Notes under the pieces: generated by a model | Seen by the model: the letters and a program-made list of their open reading frames with translations, nothing else | Databases searched by the model: none | What the model was told of the DNA's origin: nothing | In this document: in pieces, positions 1 to 8,936 of the stretch | How positions within the stretch are numbered: the first letter of the stretch is position 1 | Layout: the number at the start of each line of letters is the position of its first letter | Program-made: the position numbers and the translations under genes | Assembly: GCF_025567265.1 (NCBI RefSeq) | Contig: NZ_JAOQJW010000022.1 | Coordinates: 5,046 to 69,045, forward strand | Reading direction: 5' to 3' | Length of the DNA: 64,000 nt | Source of the DNA: Dorea_A amylophila | GTDB lineage: Bacteria > Bacillota > Clostridia > Lachnospirales > Lachnospiraceae

Positions 1-17
1 TAAAAATATGCTCTATC

Positions 18-260
18 CTATGCAAATACTTTTAAATTCAACACTGCTGCCAGTACAATAAACAAAATCGCAAGGAATTTTGTAGACTTCACCAGTGCAC
101 CTTCCATAGAACGTCCCTTGTTCTGTCCCCAGTAAGTATCAGCGATACCACTAATGGCACCAAGCCCTGCTGACTTACCTTCCTGCATTAACACGACTAT
201 GGTTAATGCGATACAGTCTATTGCAAATATTATCATTAATACAATCTTTAAAATGTCCAC
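18..260 (-). CDS. secG: Preprotein translocase subunit SecG
   Basis: Small inner membrane subunit of the Sec channel, which helps SecYE and SecA move proteins across the membrane. The 80-residue product has the SecG shape: one hydrophobic segment at about residues 4-25, a glycine- and serine-rich loop containing GKSAGLGAISG, and a second hydrophobic segment at about 58-78. The length is usual for the family. A clear GGAGG lies 9 bases before the ATG. It follows enolase by about 50 bases on the same strand, so the two are probably co-transcribed. Genes downstream lie outside the window. Confidence 0.93.
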   Translation of the reverse strand: MDILKIVLMIIFAIDCIALTIVVLMQEGKSAGLGAISGIADTYWGQNKGRSMEGALVKSTKFLAILFIVLAAVLNLKVFA

Positions 261-309
261 TATTCACACCTCCTGCGGATAAACCACATTTATTTTATCA
301 CAGGGTTTC

Positions 310-1644
310 TTATAAGGCAAGTGAATCTTTCAACTCATCCGTCTTTTGTACAAATGGGTTCTGATACTCAGCCACATCTCCCAGTCTTTCTTCAATCCTC
401 AGCAATTGATTATATTTTTCCACCCGTTCTGACCGGCATGGAGCCCCGGTCTTAATCTGCCCTGCCTCTGCCGCTACTGCAATATCTGCAATAAAGGTAT
501 CTGCAGTCTCTCCTGACCGGTGTGAAATCACAGTCTTATATCCTGCATTCTGCGCCATCTTCACTGCTTCAAAGCTTTCTGTCAAAGTCCCGATCTGATT
601 TACCTTGATCAGTATCGCATTGGCTGCTTTTCTCCGTATTCCTTTCGCAAGCCTTCGGGTATTCGTCACGAACAGATCATCACCGACTAACTGTACCCGC
701 TCTCCGAGCCTGTCTGTCAGAGTTTTCCATCCTTCCCAGTCATCTTCATCCAACGGATCTTCAATGGATACAACCGGATATTTTTCTATCATTTCCTCAT
801 AGTAATCAATCAGTTCTTCTGCTGAACGGACAATCTTGTACCCTTTTTTCTTCGCCTCACCGTCGAAAACATATTTCTTAAAATTCTTATCATACAATTC
901 CGATGCAGCTACATCCAGTGCGATCGCAACTTCTTTTCCCGGCTGGTATCCTGCTTTCTCTACCGCTTTTACCATCAGGCGCAAAACCTCATCCGCATTA
1001 TGAAGATCCGGTGCAAATCCACCTTCATCTCCCACTGCAGTACTATATTCCAGCTGTTTCAAAAGCTGTTTCAGTTCATGATATACTTCTGCACACATCT
1101 GAAGTCCATTCTTAAAATTTCCTGCACCTACAGGCATGATCATAAATTCCTGAATATCGATCGTATTGTCTGCATGTCTTCCCCCGTTCATGATATTCAT
1201 CATCGGAACCGGAAGTTTCTTTACATTCGTACCGCCAAGATACGAATACAGCGGCAGTCCAAGCGCCCCGGCCGCTGCTCTTGCAGTCGCAAGAGACACG
1301 CCAAGCATGGCATTGGCTCCGAGATTGGACTTGTTCTTTGTCCCGTCAAGCCTGATCATCGTCTGATCGACTGCCGCCTGATCCAACACGTTCATACCTA
1401 TCACTTCCGGTGCAATCCTTGCATTAACATGATCTGCTGCCTGTTGTACGCCAAGCCCTCCGTACCGTTCTTCTTTATCCCGTAATTCCAGTGCTTCATA
1501 CTTTCCGGTCGATGCACCGGATGGCACACTTGCCCGACCGCAGAATTCATCTCCTGCCAGCACTTCCACTTCTATCGTCGGATTTCCTCTTGAATCAAGT
1601 ATTTCTCTTGCGTATACATCCGTAATGGGTAAATACTTATACAT
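310..1644 (-). CDS. eno: Enolase (phosphopyruvate hydratase)
   Basis: Cytosolic glycolytic enzyme converting 2-phosphoglycerate to phosphoenolpyruvate. The 444-residue product shows SGASTGKYEALELRD near the start, GDEGGFAP, the metal-site stretch SIEDPLDEDDW, KVNQIGTLTE with the catalytic lysine, and SHRSGETAD near the C-terminus. The reading frame is open 18 codons further upstream, but I set the start at 1644 because GAGGAGG stands just before that ATG and enolases begin MYKYLPI-like. Its neighbours are secG downstream and an iron alcohol dehydrogenase gene upstream. Confidence 0.97.
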   Translation of the reverse strand: MYKYLPITDVYAREILDSRGNPTIEVEVLAGDEFCGRASVPSGASTGKYEALELRDKEERYGGLGVQQAADHVNARIAPEVIGMNVLDQAAVDQTMIRLDGTKNKSNLGANAMLGVSLATARAAAGALGLPLYSYLGGTNVKKLPVPMMNIMNGGRHADNTIDIQEFMIMPVGAGNFKNGLQMCAEVYHELKQLLKQLEYSTAVGDEGGFAPDLHNADEVLRLMVKAVEKAGYQPGKEVAIALDVAASELYDKNFKKYVFDGEAKKKGYKIVRSAEELIDYYEEMIEKYPVVSIEDPLDEDDWEGWKTLTDRLGERVQLVGDDLFVTNTRRLAKGIRRKAANAILIKVNQIGTLTESFEAVKMAQNAGYKTVISHRSGETADTFIADIAVAAEAGQIKTGAPCRSERVEKYNQLLRIEERLGDVAEYQNPFVQKTDELKDSLAL

Positions 1645-1705
1645 TATTTCTATCCTCCTCTTATGAAGGATAGTATGTTCCGATGCGGAATAAACCATTC
1701 AACAT

Positions 1706-2821
1706 TTAATACAGTTCTTTATAAATCTCTGCCATCTGCTGCCATGTCAGTTTTACATAACTCTGATTCAGAAGTCTCTGCTGTGTCTCTTCTACAGTCT
1801 TAGCAAAACTCTCGATCTCTTCTTCCTTCATTCCATATTCATGCAATGGTTTTCTTGCAATGATCTGATCCAAAAGTTTTCCGATCTCCACATATACCAA
1901 GTCTGCATCGCACTCTAAAACATTACTTAAGAAACTATTTAATTCCTTTATTCTTCCATCCGGATCCAATTCCTGATATTTTGCAAATACCGCTGTAAGG
2001 AACTGGTAATTTGCTTCTCCGTGTGTAACATGATAGACACCACTTAACGGATAAGACATGGCGTGTACCGCTCCCGTTCCGGCATTGCCAAATGCAATTC
2101 CGGCAAGGTTACTTGCCGTCAGGAAATCATCCAGCAGATTCATTCGGAATGCTTCTCCATGTTCTGCAATTTTACGGAAGCCTTCCATGATCATCTCCAT
2201 TGCCTTCATACTGAACATCTGTGTATACAAAGTAGCTTTCGGAGACACATAAGATTCAATCGCATGGATAAATGCATCGATCGCACTCGTTGCAAAAAAT
2301 GAATATGGAAGTCCTGTCAGCAATTCCGGAATCAATACCGCACGGTCTGCATAAATCTCGTCGACAGCAAGCCCCATTTTGGTATGCAGCTTTGTAAATT
2401 CTGCGATTGATACATTCGAGACCTCAGAACCCGCACCACACGTAGTTGGTACTGCAATCAATGTTTTTGCTCTCTTAAGCGGAACCTTTCTTCCAAAGAT
2501 TTCTTCCGCACTATAATCTCCTGCGAGCACCAGGATCTTAGCCATATCGATAACTGCTCCTCCTCCGATTGCAATGATTCTGTCACAGTCTGTCTTACGG
2601 AAATCTGCCAGTAATGCATCGATCATCTCGTCCGTAGGCTCACCTTTTCCATATTTGCTTTTATATTCTACATGTGCCTCTAATCCAAGCGCTGCAAAAT
2701 ACGCCTCATACGTGCTTTTACTTGCAAGAATAAAGTCTTTCTTTCCTATATTATACTCTTCTGCAAAATCTTTTGCGTGCTCAAACTTCTGAACTTCCGC
2801 CTTCTGCCAAAAAAGTTTCAT
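1706..2821 (-). CDS. 4hbD: 4-hydroxybutyrate dehydrogenase, iron-containing alcohol dehydrogenase family
   Basis: NAD-dependent interconversion of succinate semialdehyde and 4-hydroxybutyrate, a step of the succinate or 4-aminobutyrate route to butyrate in clostridia. The 371-residue sequence has the nucleotide motif AIGGGAVIDMAK, PTTCGAGSEVSNVSI, and the metal-binding stretches AIDAFIHAIESY and HVTHGEAN. The order, spacing and length (371) match my memory of the Clostridium kluyveri 4hbD protein closely, including REYGMKEEEIE-like residues near the end (here HEYGMKEEEIE). No other gene of that pathway is nearby. It could act on a related semialdehyde, but the subfamily match looks good. It ends 60 bases before enolase. 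Confidence 0.82.
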   Translation of the reverse strand: MKLFWQKAEVQKFEHAKDFAEEYNIGKKDFILASKSTYEAYFAALGLEAHVEYKSKYGKGEPTDEMIDALLADFRKTDCDRIIAIGGGAVIDMAKILVLAGDYSAEEIFGRKVPLKRAKTLIAVPTTCGAGSEVSNVSIAEFTKLHTKMGLAVDEIYADRAVLIPELLTGLPYSFFATSAIDAFIHAIESYVSPKATLYTQMFSMKAMEMIMEGFRKIAEHGEAFRMNLLDDFLTASNLAGIAFGNAGTGAVHAMSYPLSGVYHVTHGEANYQFLTAVFAKYQELDPDGRIKELNSFLSNVLECDADLVYVEIGKLLDQIIARKPLHEYGMKEEEIESFAKTVEETQQRLLNQSYVKLTWQQMAEIYKELY

Positions 2822-2968
2822 TTTTTCTTGTCCTCCCCGTCATTTTTCTGAATAGTTTGTCTCTTAATAATATATCACCAATCCGTTGACTTTTCCATAT
2901 ATGAGCGTTACAATCATTGAGGATATAAAAATTTAATAATTACAAAAGGAAAACTGGGGAATTTTCAA

Positions 2969-3811
2969 ATGAAAGAACATTTAAAAAACTTTACATTACT
3001 CACTGTCAGTACGTTGATCATGGCAGTGGGTATCTACTTTTTCAAGTTCGCCAACAACTTCACGTTTGGTGGTATCACCGGTTTTGCGGTACTCGTTGCC
3101 AAGTTCACTCCTCTTTCGGCCAGTGATTTTTCCTTCATTGCGAATATGCTCCTTCTGATCATAGGGCTTTTCGTTCTCGGAAAAAAATTTGCTGCACAGA
3201 CTGCATACAGTAGTATCCTACTTTCTGTCACGCTGTCCGGACTGGAACGTATCTATCCAATGAGCCACCCGCTTACCAACGAACCATTGCTGGAACTGAT
3301 CTTTGCGATTGTACTTCCTGCCATCGGTTCGGCCATTCTGTTCAATATCGGAGCATCCAGCGGGGGCACGGATGTTATTGCCATGATATTGAAGAAATAC
3401 ACCAGCGTTGACATCGGAAAAGGCTTGCTTGCTTCCGATATCTTATTCACAATCGCCGGTTTCTTCGTATTTGACATTAAGACGGGTCTTTATTCACTGC
3501 TCGGTCTTACGATGCGTTCGACACTGATCGACAGTCTGATTGAAAGTCTGAACCGCTCGAAGTATTTCCACGTGGTATGCAGCGAACCGGAACCAATCTG
3601 TGAATTTATCAAAAATGACCTGAAACGAGGTGCAACAATCGTACTCGCACAGGGTGCCTTCACAGGCGATGACAAATATATCATCCTGACTGTACTTAGT
3701 CCAAATGAAGCAATCAAGCTTCGTAATTTCATAAAAGCTCATACAACTGGTGCATTCTTACTGATATCCAATACCAGCGAGATTATAGGAAAAGGGTTCC
3801 ACTCTGTGTAG
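2969..3811 (+). CDS. YitT family membrane protein with C-terminal DUF2179 domain
   Basis: Integral membrane protein of unknown transport role. The first 170 or so residues carry five to six hydrophobic helices, including the glycine-rich family stretch NIGASSGGTDVIAMIL. The last 80 residues form a soluble domain (FHVVCSEPEPICEFI to ISNTSEIIGKGF) typical of DUF2179. Length of 280 fits the family. It is divergent from 4hbD and convergent with a TetR gene, from which it is separated by a shared terminator hairpin that overlaps its stop codon. A second family member lies at 57016-57897. Confidence 0.88.
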   Translation: MKEHLKNFTLLTVSTLIMAVGIYFFKFANNFTFGGITGFAVLVAKFTPLSASDFSFIANMLLLIIGLFVLGKKFAAQTAYSSILLSVTLSGLERIYPMSHPLTNEPLLELIFAIVLPAIGSAILFNIGASSGGTDVIAMILKKYTSVDIGKGLLASDILFTIAGFFVFDIKTGLYSLLGLTMRSTLIDSLIESLNRSKYFHVVCSEPEPICEFIKNDLKRGATIVLAQGAFTGDDKYIILTVLSPNEAIKLRNFIKAHTTGAFLLISNTSEIIGKGFHSV

Positions 3812-3829
3812 TGAAACCCTTTATTTTTT
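3791..3829. terminator. Bidirectional terminator between yitT and tetR
   Basis: A hairpin with arms starting AAAGGGTTCCACT and ending AGTGAAACCCTTT spans the yitT stop codon. It is followed by a T run on the plus strand and by TTTTCC on the minus strand, so it can serve both convergent genes. Confidence 0.8.
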
Positions 3830-4402
3830 CTCCGTATTCTCAATGTCCAACAGATCCAGGATTGAATGTGACATCATATACTGATAAAATTCCATTGCAT
3901 CTCCCGCCGAAATATTTTTGCTTTCCCGGATAAGCCAATATTTCAGTCCATTCACCAATGATATTGCATGAAATTCCAGAAATATCTTTTCGTCGACGTG
4001 TGGCATATTACTTAAGTGTTTTAACGGATGATGCTTTACCAGAATTTCTTCCATATGGAAAACCTGTCCATACAGCATCTCCTCAAAGGAATTCTGCCCT
4101 GTTACTTCAAATACCTTTTCGTAATAAGTCTTGTCTTCTCCAAATCTCTGGAACAAAAGCTGCAGAGACTCCATTACATGTTCCTGCCCCATAAGTTCTG
4201 AGACTTCTTTAAATACGTCTTCCCACAGAAGCCATTCCATCACTTCGTATTTGTCCTGAAAATAATTATAGAACGTCGGACGTATCACCCCTGCTGCATC
4301 TGTGATCATCTTGATCGTCAGTTTTTCAAATCCTTTTTTCGCCACCAGTTCTTTAAATTTTTCTCCCAATAGTGCTTTTGTTAATTCACTTTTGCGCTCC
4401 AT
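3821..4402 (-). CDS. TetR/AcrR family transcriptional regulator
   Basis: Probable DNA-binding repressor of 193 residues. The N-terminal helix-turn-helix is visible at about residues 23-58 (KLTIKMITDAAGVIRPTFYN then YFQDKYEVMEWLL). The C-terminal part resembles the ligand domain of the DhaS-like TetR group rather than drug-efflux regulators. The regulator at 15427-15990 is of the same type. The ligand and targets are unknown. The flanking genes are a YitT protein (convergent) and an MntP-like pump (upstream, same strand), so neither is clearly the target. Confidence 0.85.
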   Translation of the reverse strand: MERKSELTKALLGEKFKELVAKKGFEKLTIKMITDAAGVIRPTFYNYFQDKYEVMEWLLWEDVFKEVSELMGQEHVMESLQLLFQRFGEDKTYYEKVFEVTGQNSFEEMLYGQVFHMEEILVKHHPLKHLSNMPHVDEKIFLEFHAISLVNGLKYWLIRESKNISAGDAMEFYQYMMSHSILDLLDIENTEKK

Positions 4403-4491
4403 CTCATCACCTTAATTTTTCTCAGATAACTTGTAGTAAATTATTATACCCCTGCTATCCGGCAAAATCTACCGTCAAATTGCTCCATTTT

Positions 4492-5076
4492 TTACGTATA
4501 ATAATGGAGAATTACGTCGAAACTGGCAAGTAAAAGGAGTGCTCCCCCGACCCAGTATGCACGTCTGTTTTCTTTCAGTCCCAGTCTGTATCCTGCAAAT
4601 ATACCGATTACCGCTTCCAGAACCGTTACCGGGAATAACACCAATGACTCTTCGATCATGGCTGTATCCAGGAATCCAAGTCCCATTCCGACAAAGAATG
4701 CATCGACACTCGTTACCAGTGCAAGAAGCGTTGTTTTCTTCCATTCGATCTCATCTTTTCTGCGTTCCAACACCTTCTTTTTACGGATTCCTTTGAGGAT
4801 CATATAGATGCCAAGTGCCGCAAAGATCAGCACTGTCAGACCTTCCCATCTGTCAGCCACCGTCTTCGTTCTGGTAATAGACAGTAACGGCAGCAATGTG
4901 ATCAGGTTTCCAAGTACCAGTACCCCAAGCTGGATACCGCCAAACAGAACGCTTAAGAGGACCAGATTCTTCCATCTGATCTTTGAAAATCCGGCTCCCA
5001 TATAGGCCGCCGCCACAAATACATCGATCGATAATCCAACGGATACGATTAACAGTTCCATCGTTGACAATTGCAT
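4492..5076 (-). CDS. MntP/YtaF-like putative manganese efflux membrane protein
   Basis: Membrane protein of 194 residues with six predicted hydrophobic helices arranged as two similar halves. Each half has the family signature of a small residue followed by an acid in a helix: VGLSIDVFVAAAYMGAG at about 12-28 and LVTSVDAFFVGMGLG at about 119-133. These aspartates are typical of MntP/YtaF proteins, which export manganese or related divalent metals. The loop between the halves is basic (KGIRKKKVLERRK). I looked for a manganese riboswitch upstream and saw none. The metal is inferred from the family. Confidence 0.78.
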   Translation of the reverse strand: MQLSTMELLIVSVGLSIDVFVAAAYMGAGFSKIRWKNLVLLSVLFGGIQLGVLVLGNLITLLPLLSITRTKTVADRWEGLTVLIFAALGIYMILKGIRKKKVLERRKDEIEWKKTTLLALVTSVDAFFVGMGLGFLDTAMIEESLVLFPVTVLEAVIGIFAGYRLGLKENRRAYWVGGALLLLASFDVILHYYT

Positions 5077-5258
5077 CGCCTTCTTTCTTTTCTCCTATTT
5101 TAGCCTATTTAGAATCGTTTTTGAAGAAACAAATGCTATATAGATACCGAAATCGTACTACATTTTCCTCTATTTGTATAAAAACCAAATATACTCGATA
5201 TATAAATATGATATATAGTAACTCCCGTAACTCTTTTATTCCTGAATACTTTGGTATC

Positions 5259-5303
5259 TAAAAAACGAGAAAGCTACGCTCTTACGTAACCTTCCCGCTT
5301 TCT
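5259..5303 (-). terminator. Intrinsic terminator after the AICAR transformylase gene
   Basis: On the minus strand AGAAAGC (5303-5297) pairs with GCTTTCT (5274-5268), followed by CGTTTTTTAG. The loop is long (22 bases), so strength is uncertain. The rest of the 278-base gap 5077-5354 is AT-rich and shows no gene. Confidence 0.55.
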
Positions 5304-5354
5304 GCGACATATATAGTATCAACTTTAGGATGTGTCTCTTATATTATATCCCGA

Positions 5355-6533
5355 TTAGTGATGGAATAAACGGATTCCGGTAAATGACATCACCATATCA
5401 TATTTATTACATGTTGCAATTACATTGTCATCACGTACGGATCCACCCGGCTGTGCAATGTATTTTACACCACTCTTATGCGCACGCTCGATATTATCCC
5501 CAAATGGGAAGAATGCATCTGAGCCAAGTGCAACATCGGTCAGTTTGTCCAGCCATTCTCTCTTGGCTTCTCTTGTGAATACTTCCGGTTTTTCTTTGAA
5601 GATTGCCGGCCATGCATCGTCTGCAAGCACGTCCATGTAATCGTCTCCCATATAGAGATCGATCGCATTGTCTCTGTCTGCACGTCTGATTCCATCTACG
5701 AATGGAAGATTCATAACCTGCGGTGACTGTCTGAGCCACCAGTTATCTGCTTTGCCTCCTGCAAGACGTGTACAATGGATTCTGGACTGCTGTCCTGCAC
5801 CGATACCGATTGCCTGTCCGTCTTTTACGAAACATACAGAGTTGGACTGTGTATATTTTAATGTAATCATAGAGATTGCGAGATCAATTTTCGCCTGCTC
5901 TGTCAGTTTTTTGTTCTCTGTCACGATATTTGAGAAGAAATCATCGTCAATCTTTAATTCATTTCTTCCCTGCTCAAATGTAACACCGAATACCTGCTTG
6001 TGTTCGATCGGAGCCGGTACATAATCTGGATCGATCTGGATTACATTGTAGTTTCCTTTTTTCTTTGCTTTTAAGATTTCCAGCGCTTCCGGTTCATATC
6101 CAGGAGCGATCACACCATCGGATACTTCACGTTTGATCAGTTTGGCAGTATCCACGTCACATACATCAGACAGAGAAATAAAATCTCCGAAAGAAGACAT
6201 ACGGTCTGCGCCTCTTGCTCTTGCGTATGCAGATGCAAGCGGAGATAATTCTCCGAGATCATCTACCCAGTAGATCTTTGCAAGCGTATCACTCAGTGGA
6301 AGTCCGACTGCGGCACCTGCAGGAGATACATGCTTGAATGATGTAGCTGCCGGAAGTCCGGTTGCTTTCTTTAACTCACTTACAAGCTGCCATCCGTTAA
6401 ATGCATCCAGGAAATTGATATATCCCGGTCTTCCATTCAGAACCTTGATTGGCAGTTCACTTCCGTCTTCCATATAGATTCTGGAAGGTTTCTGGTTCGG
6501 ATTACATCCATATTTCAGTTCTAATTCGTTCAT
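5355..6533 (-). CDS. purH: AICAR transformylase (free-standing PurH C-terminal domain)
   Basis: Transfers a formyl group from 10-formyltetrahydrofolate to AICAR, the ninth step of purine synthesis. The product is 392 residues, about the size of the transformylase half only; the MGS-like IMP cyclohydrolase half of normal PurH is absent. The family motifs FKHVSPAGAA with the active-site Lys-His pair, ARARGADRMSSFGDF and FPFGDNIERAHKSGV are visible. The start is placed at 6533 because AGGAGAAGAG precedes that ATG; an ATG 18 bases upstream lacks a site. The gene starts 24 bases after the PurO-type cyclohydrolase gene, so two separate proteins replace bifunctional PurH. Confidence 0.92.
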   Translation of the reverse strand: MNELELKYGCNPNQKPSRIYMEDGSELPIKVLNGRPGYINFLDAFNGWQLVSELKKATGLPAATSFKHVSPAGAAVGLPLSDTLAKIYWVDDLGELSPLASAYARARGADRMSSFGDFISLSDVCDVDTAKLIKREVSDGVIAPGYEPEALEILKAKKKGNYNVIQIDPDYVPAPIEHKQVFGVTFEQGRNELKIDDDFFSNIVTENKKLTEQAKIDLAISMITLKYTQSNSVCFVKDGQAIGIGAGQQSRIHCTRLAGGKADNWWLRQSPQVMNLPFVDGIRRADRDNAIDLYMGDDYMDVLADDAWPAIFKEKPEVFTREAKREWLDKLTDVALGSDAFFPFGDNIERAHKSGVKYIAQPGGSVRDDNVIATCNKYDMVMSFTGIRLFHH

Positions 6534-6557
6534 ATCTCTTCTCCTTATCAATTCCTC

Positions 6558-7271
6558 TTACTGGTTCTTATTGATGATTTTTGTCTCATATGTACCTGTC
6601 GCGATATCAATATAGCGTACGAATAATGATACTTTGTTGTCCGCATTCAGGCTGTTCCATAAGCTGTCGGCAAATGCATCCATAGCATCCGGAATTGCGA
6701 TCAGTTTTGGTTCTCCTTCAAAGCTCGGAAGCGGATTGCCGTCACATTTGTATGTATGGATGAAATGTCCTTCTCCTGCTGCAGGATTCTCATATGCAAA
6801 TGTATAGCGGTTGCAGCTTTCCGGATTACCATTGTTGCTCTTTAAGATTGACATTGCGTAGTTAAAAGTTCCGTTTTCAATATGCATAACACCTGAAATC
6901 CTAGGTGTGTAGTTCGGTCCGTCTGGTTCGAATTCACGGCTTCTGAGTGACTGTTCAAATGTAAGCTGCTTGTCCATGCCCTCGTAGATGGTATCTGTCT
7001 GATCTCCGTTGGTTACGATCGTCTTGTTGCCAAGTACTCGTACCGGTGCATAAATGATCAGGCTTGGATCAGTCAGTTTGGATGGATCAAATGCCTGTGT
7101 GCGGATGCCTTCCCCTTCTTCTACAAACACACGGTTACGGCTGTTCTCACTTCTTCCCATAATAAAGTAAGCAGTTACAGCTTTGGTCCCATCTGCACTC
7201 TTTCCTATAATAATGCCACGTCCCGGGTAAGAATTGCCCTGCAGTTCCTTCTCGATTGATAACATTTCCAT
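6558..7271 (-). CDS. purO: IMP cyclohydrolase, archaeal PurO type
   Basis: Closes the ring of FAICAR to give IMP, the last step of purine synthesis. The 237-residue product shows the PurO hallmarks NSYPGRGIIIG at about residues 13-23 and IMGRSENSRNRVF at about 37-49, and the family stretch YTPRISG. It is unrelated to the bacterial PurH N-terminal domain. AAGGAG lies eight bases before the ATG. It is the first gene of a two-gene unit with the AICAR transformylase. The upstream intergenic region carries a pair of near-identical 16-base direct repeats (see separate entry). Confidence 0.88.
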   Translation of the reverse strand: MEMLSIEKELQGNSYPGRGIIIGKSADGTKAVTAYFIMGRSENSRNRVFVEEGEGIRTQAFDPSKLTDPSLIIYAPVRVLGNKTIVTNGDQTDTIYEGMDKQLTFEQSLRSREFEPDGPNYTPRISGVMHIENGTFNYAMSILKSNNGNPESCNRYTFAYENPAAGEGHFIHTYKCDGNPLPSFEGEPKLIAIPDAMDAFADSLWNSLNADNKVSLFVRYIDIATGTYETKIINKNQ

Positions 7272-7350
7272 GAATACATCTCCTTTTCGTTTGTGTTTTT
7301 GAACGTTTCTATCCTTATTATATATAAAACCGTCTTATTTTTCCACCCCT

Positions 7351-7396
7351 TTTTATAAGTATAATTAAAAATTCTCGTTTTTTTATAAGTACAATT
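7351..7396. repeat. Pair of 16-base direct repeats in the purO / radical SAM divergent promoter region
   Basis: TTTTATAAGTATAATT (7351-7366) and TTTTATAAGTACAATT (7381-7396) match at 15 of 16 bases and start 30 bases apart, about three helical turns. They lie between divergently transcribed genes. A regulator operator is likely; the protein is unknown. The remainder of 7272-7561 is AT-rich promoter sequence without a gene. Confidence 0.55.
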
Positions 7397-7561
7397 TAAG
7401 TTTTGAATCTTTTATCGTTATTTATGATACTTTTTTCCTTTTTTGTCAAAAAAACGACAATATAGGATTAATGTCGCATTTGCTTGAATCTGGAAATCAA
7501 AAGTTTTAAGATAAGGTAACTGCATAAAGAATATAATACAGTAAGATGAGGAGGTAACATT

Positions 7562-8917
7562 ATGAATGTTATAGACACAATCAAAAACGCCGCCTTTGCT
7601 TCCGCTATTCAGGCAGCACTTAAGTACATGGATAAAGATCCTGAAACAAATATTCCAAAAGTCATGAGCATTGTTGACAAGGCTGCTCCGGAAGGCTGGT
7701 ATGCAGGTCAGCGTAATGCGATCCGCCAGGGAATCGCCGAAAAGGGAAACTGGTATGAACTTGCTACAAAAGTATGGGAATTGGATCCGGAAGTACGAAA
7801 AACTTTCTTTACAAACTTTATCGTTAATGCTTCTTTGAAAGGTTCTGCCCTTCAGAAGGAAACTGAGGAAAAAGAAGACTGCAATGTTCCTTGGGCGATT
7901 TTATTAGATCCGACTTCAGCCTGCAATCTGCACTGTACCGGATGCTGGGCCGCTGAATACGGACACAAACTGAATCTTTCTCTTGAAACAATCGATGATA
8001 TCATAACACAGGGAAAGAAACTTGGTACATATATGTATATCTATACCGGCGGAGAACCTATGGTACGAAAAAAAGATATTATTACGATCTGTGAACGTCA
8101 TCCTGACTGCGAATTCTTATCTTTCACAAATGGTACATTGATCGATGAAGAGTTCTGTCAGGAAATGTTAAGAGTTAAGAATTTCGTTCCTGCAATCAGT
8201 CTGGAAGGATTCGAGACGGCCAATGACGGACGGCGTGGTCCGGGTGTATTTGAAAAAGTAAAGCATGCCATGCAGTTATTAAAGGATCATAATCTTCCAT
8301 TCGGTATCTCTACCTGCTACACAAGCGCAAACTACAAAGATATCACAAGTGAAGAATTCTATGACATGATCATTGAAGCAGGTGCATTGTTCATCTGGTT
8401 CTTCCATTATATGCCTGTTGGAAATGATGCTGCTCCGGAACTCATGCCGAATCCGGAACAACGAAAAGCTGTATACGAACGTATTCGTGCGTTCAGAAGT
8501 TCCAAACCAATCTTTAGCCTTGACTTCCAGAACGATGCCGAATATATCGGTGGATGTATCGCAGGCGGTCGCTATTACCTGCATATCAATGCAGCGGGAG
8601 ATGTAGATCCTTGCGTATTCATTCATTATTCAAATGCAAATATTCATGAAGTCAGTCTTCTGGATGCATTAAAGAGTCCGATCTTCCAGGCATACAGAAA
8701 AGGACAGCCATTCAATGACAATATGCTGCGCCCATGTCCAATGCTTGAGAATCCGGAATGCTTACCAAAGATGGTAAAAGAGACCGGTGCCCACTCTACC
8801 GACCCACAGTCACCGGAAGATGTACAGCATCTCTGCGATAAATGCAAACCTTATGCCGAAGCGTGGACCAAAATGGCAGATAAGCTTTGGGATGAGAGAC
8901 TGGAAGCAAAAAAGTAA
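7562..8917 (+). CDS. Radical SAM protein, substrate unknown
   Basis: A 451-residue enzyme with the iron-sulfur motif CNLHCTGC (cysteines about 121, 125 and 128) that binds S-adenosylmethionine, followed by YTGGEPMVRKKD, the glycine-rich motif of the family. The first 100 residues form an extra helical domain of unknown role. Near the end GDVDPCVF and a cysteine cluster (PCPMLENPEC, LCDKC) look like a SPASM/twitch-type auxiliary cluster region. I cannot name the substrate. A perfect GAGGAGG precedes the ATG. It stands alone on the plus strand, divergent from purO and convergent with thiD, and its 3' end runs into the large hairpin region. Confidence 0.85.
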   Translation: MNVIDTIKNAAFASAIQAALKYMDKDPETNIPKVMSIVDKAAPEGWYAGQRNAIRQGIAEKGNWYELATKVWELDPEVRKTFFTNFIVNASLKGSALQKETEEKEDCNVPWAILLDPTSACNLHCTGCWAAEYGHKLNLSLETIDDIITQGKKLGTYMYIYTGGEPMVRKKDIITICERHPDCEFLSFTNGTLIDEEFCQEMLRVKNFVPAISLEGFETANDGRRGPGVFEKVKHAMQLLKDHNLPFGISTCYTSANYKDITSEEFYDMIIEAGALFIWFFHYMPVGNDAAPELMPNPEQRKAVYERIRAFRSSKPIFSLDFQNDAEYIGGCIAGGRYYLHINAAGDVDPCVFIHYSNANIHEVSLLDALKSPIFQAYRKGQPFNDNMLRPCPMLENPECLPKMVKETGAHSTDPQSPEDVQHLCDKCKPYAEAWTKMADKLWDERLEAKK

Positions 8918-8936
8918 ATGTAATTAGAATTTAATT

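Noticed and set aside
1000..1485. 161-residue plus-strand open frame
   Set aside because: It lies antisense within enolase, has a cysteine- and histidine-rich random composition and no ribosome binding site.
5077..5250. Possible yybP-ykoY manganese riboswitch before the MntP-like gene
   Set aside because: The conserved GGGGAGUAG-type and CAUUUG-containing loops are not present together.
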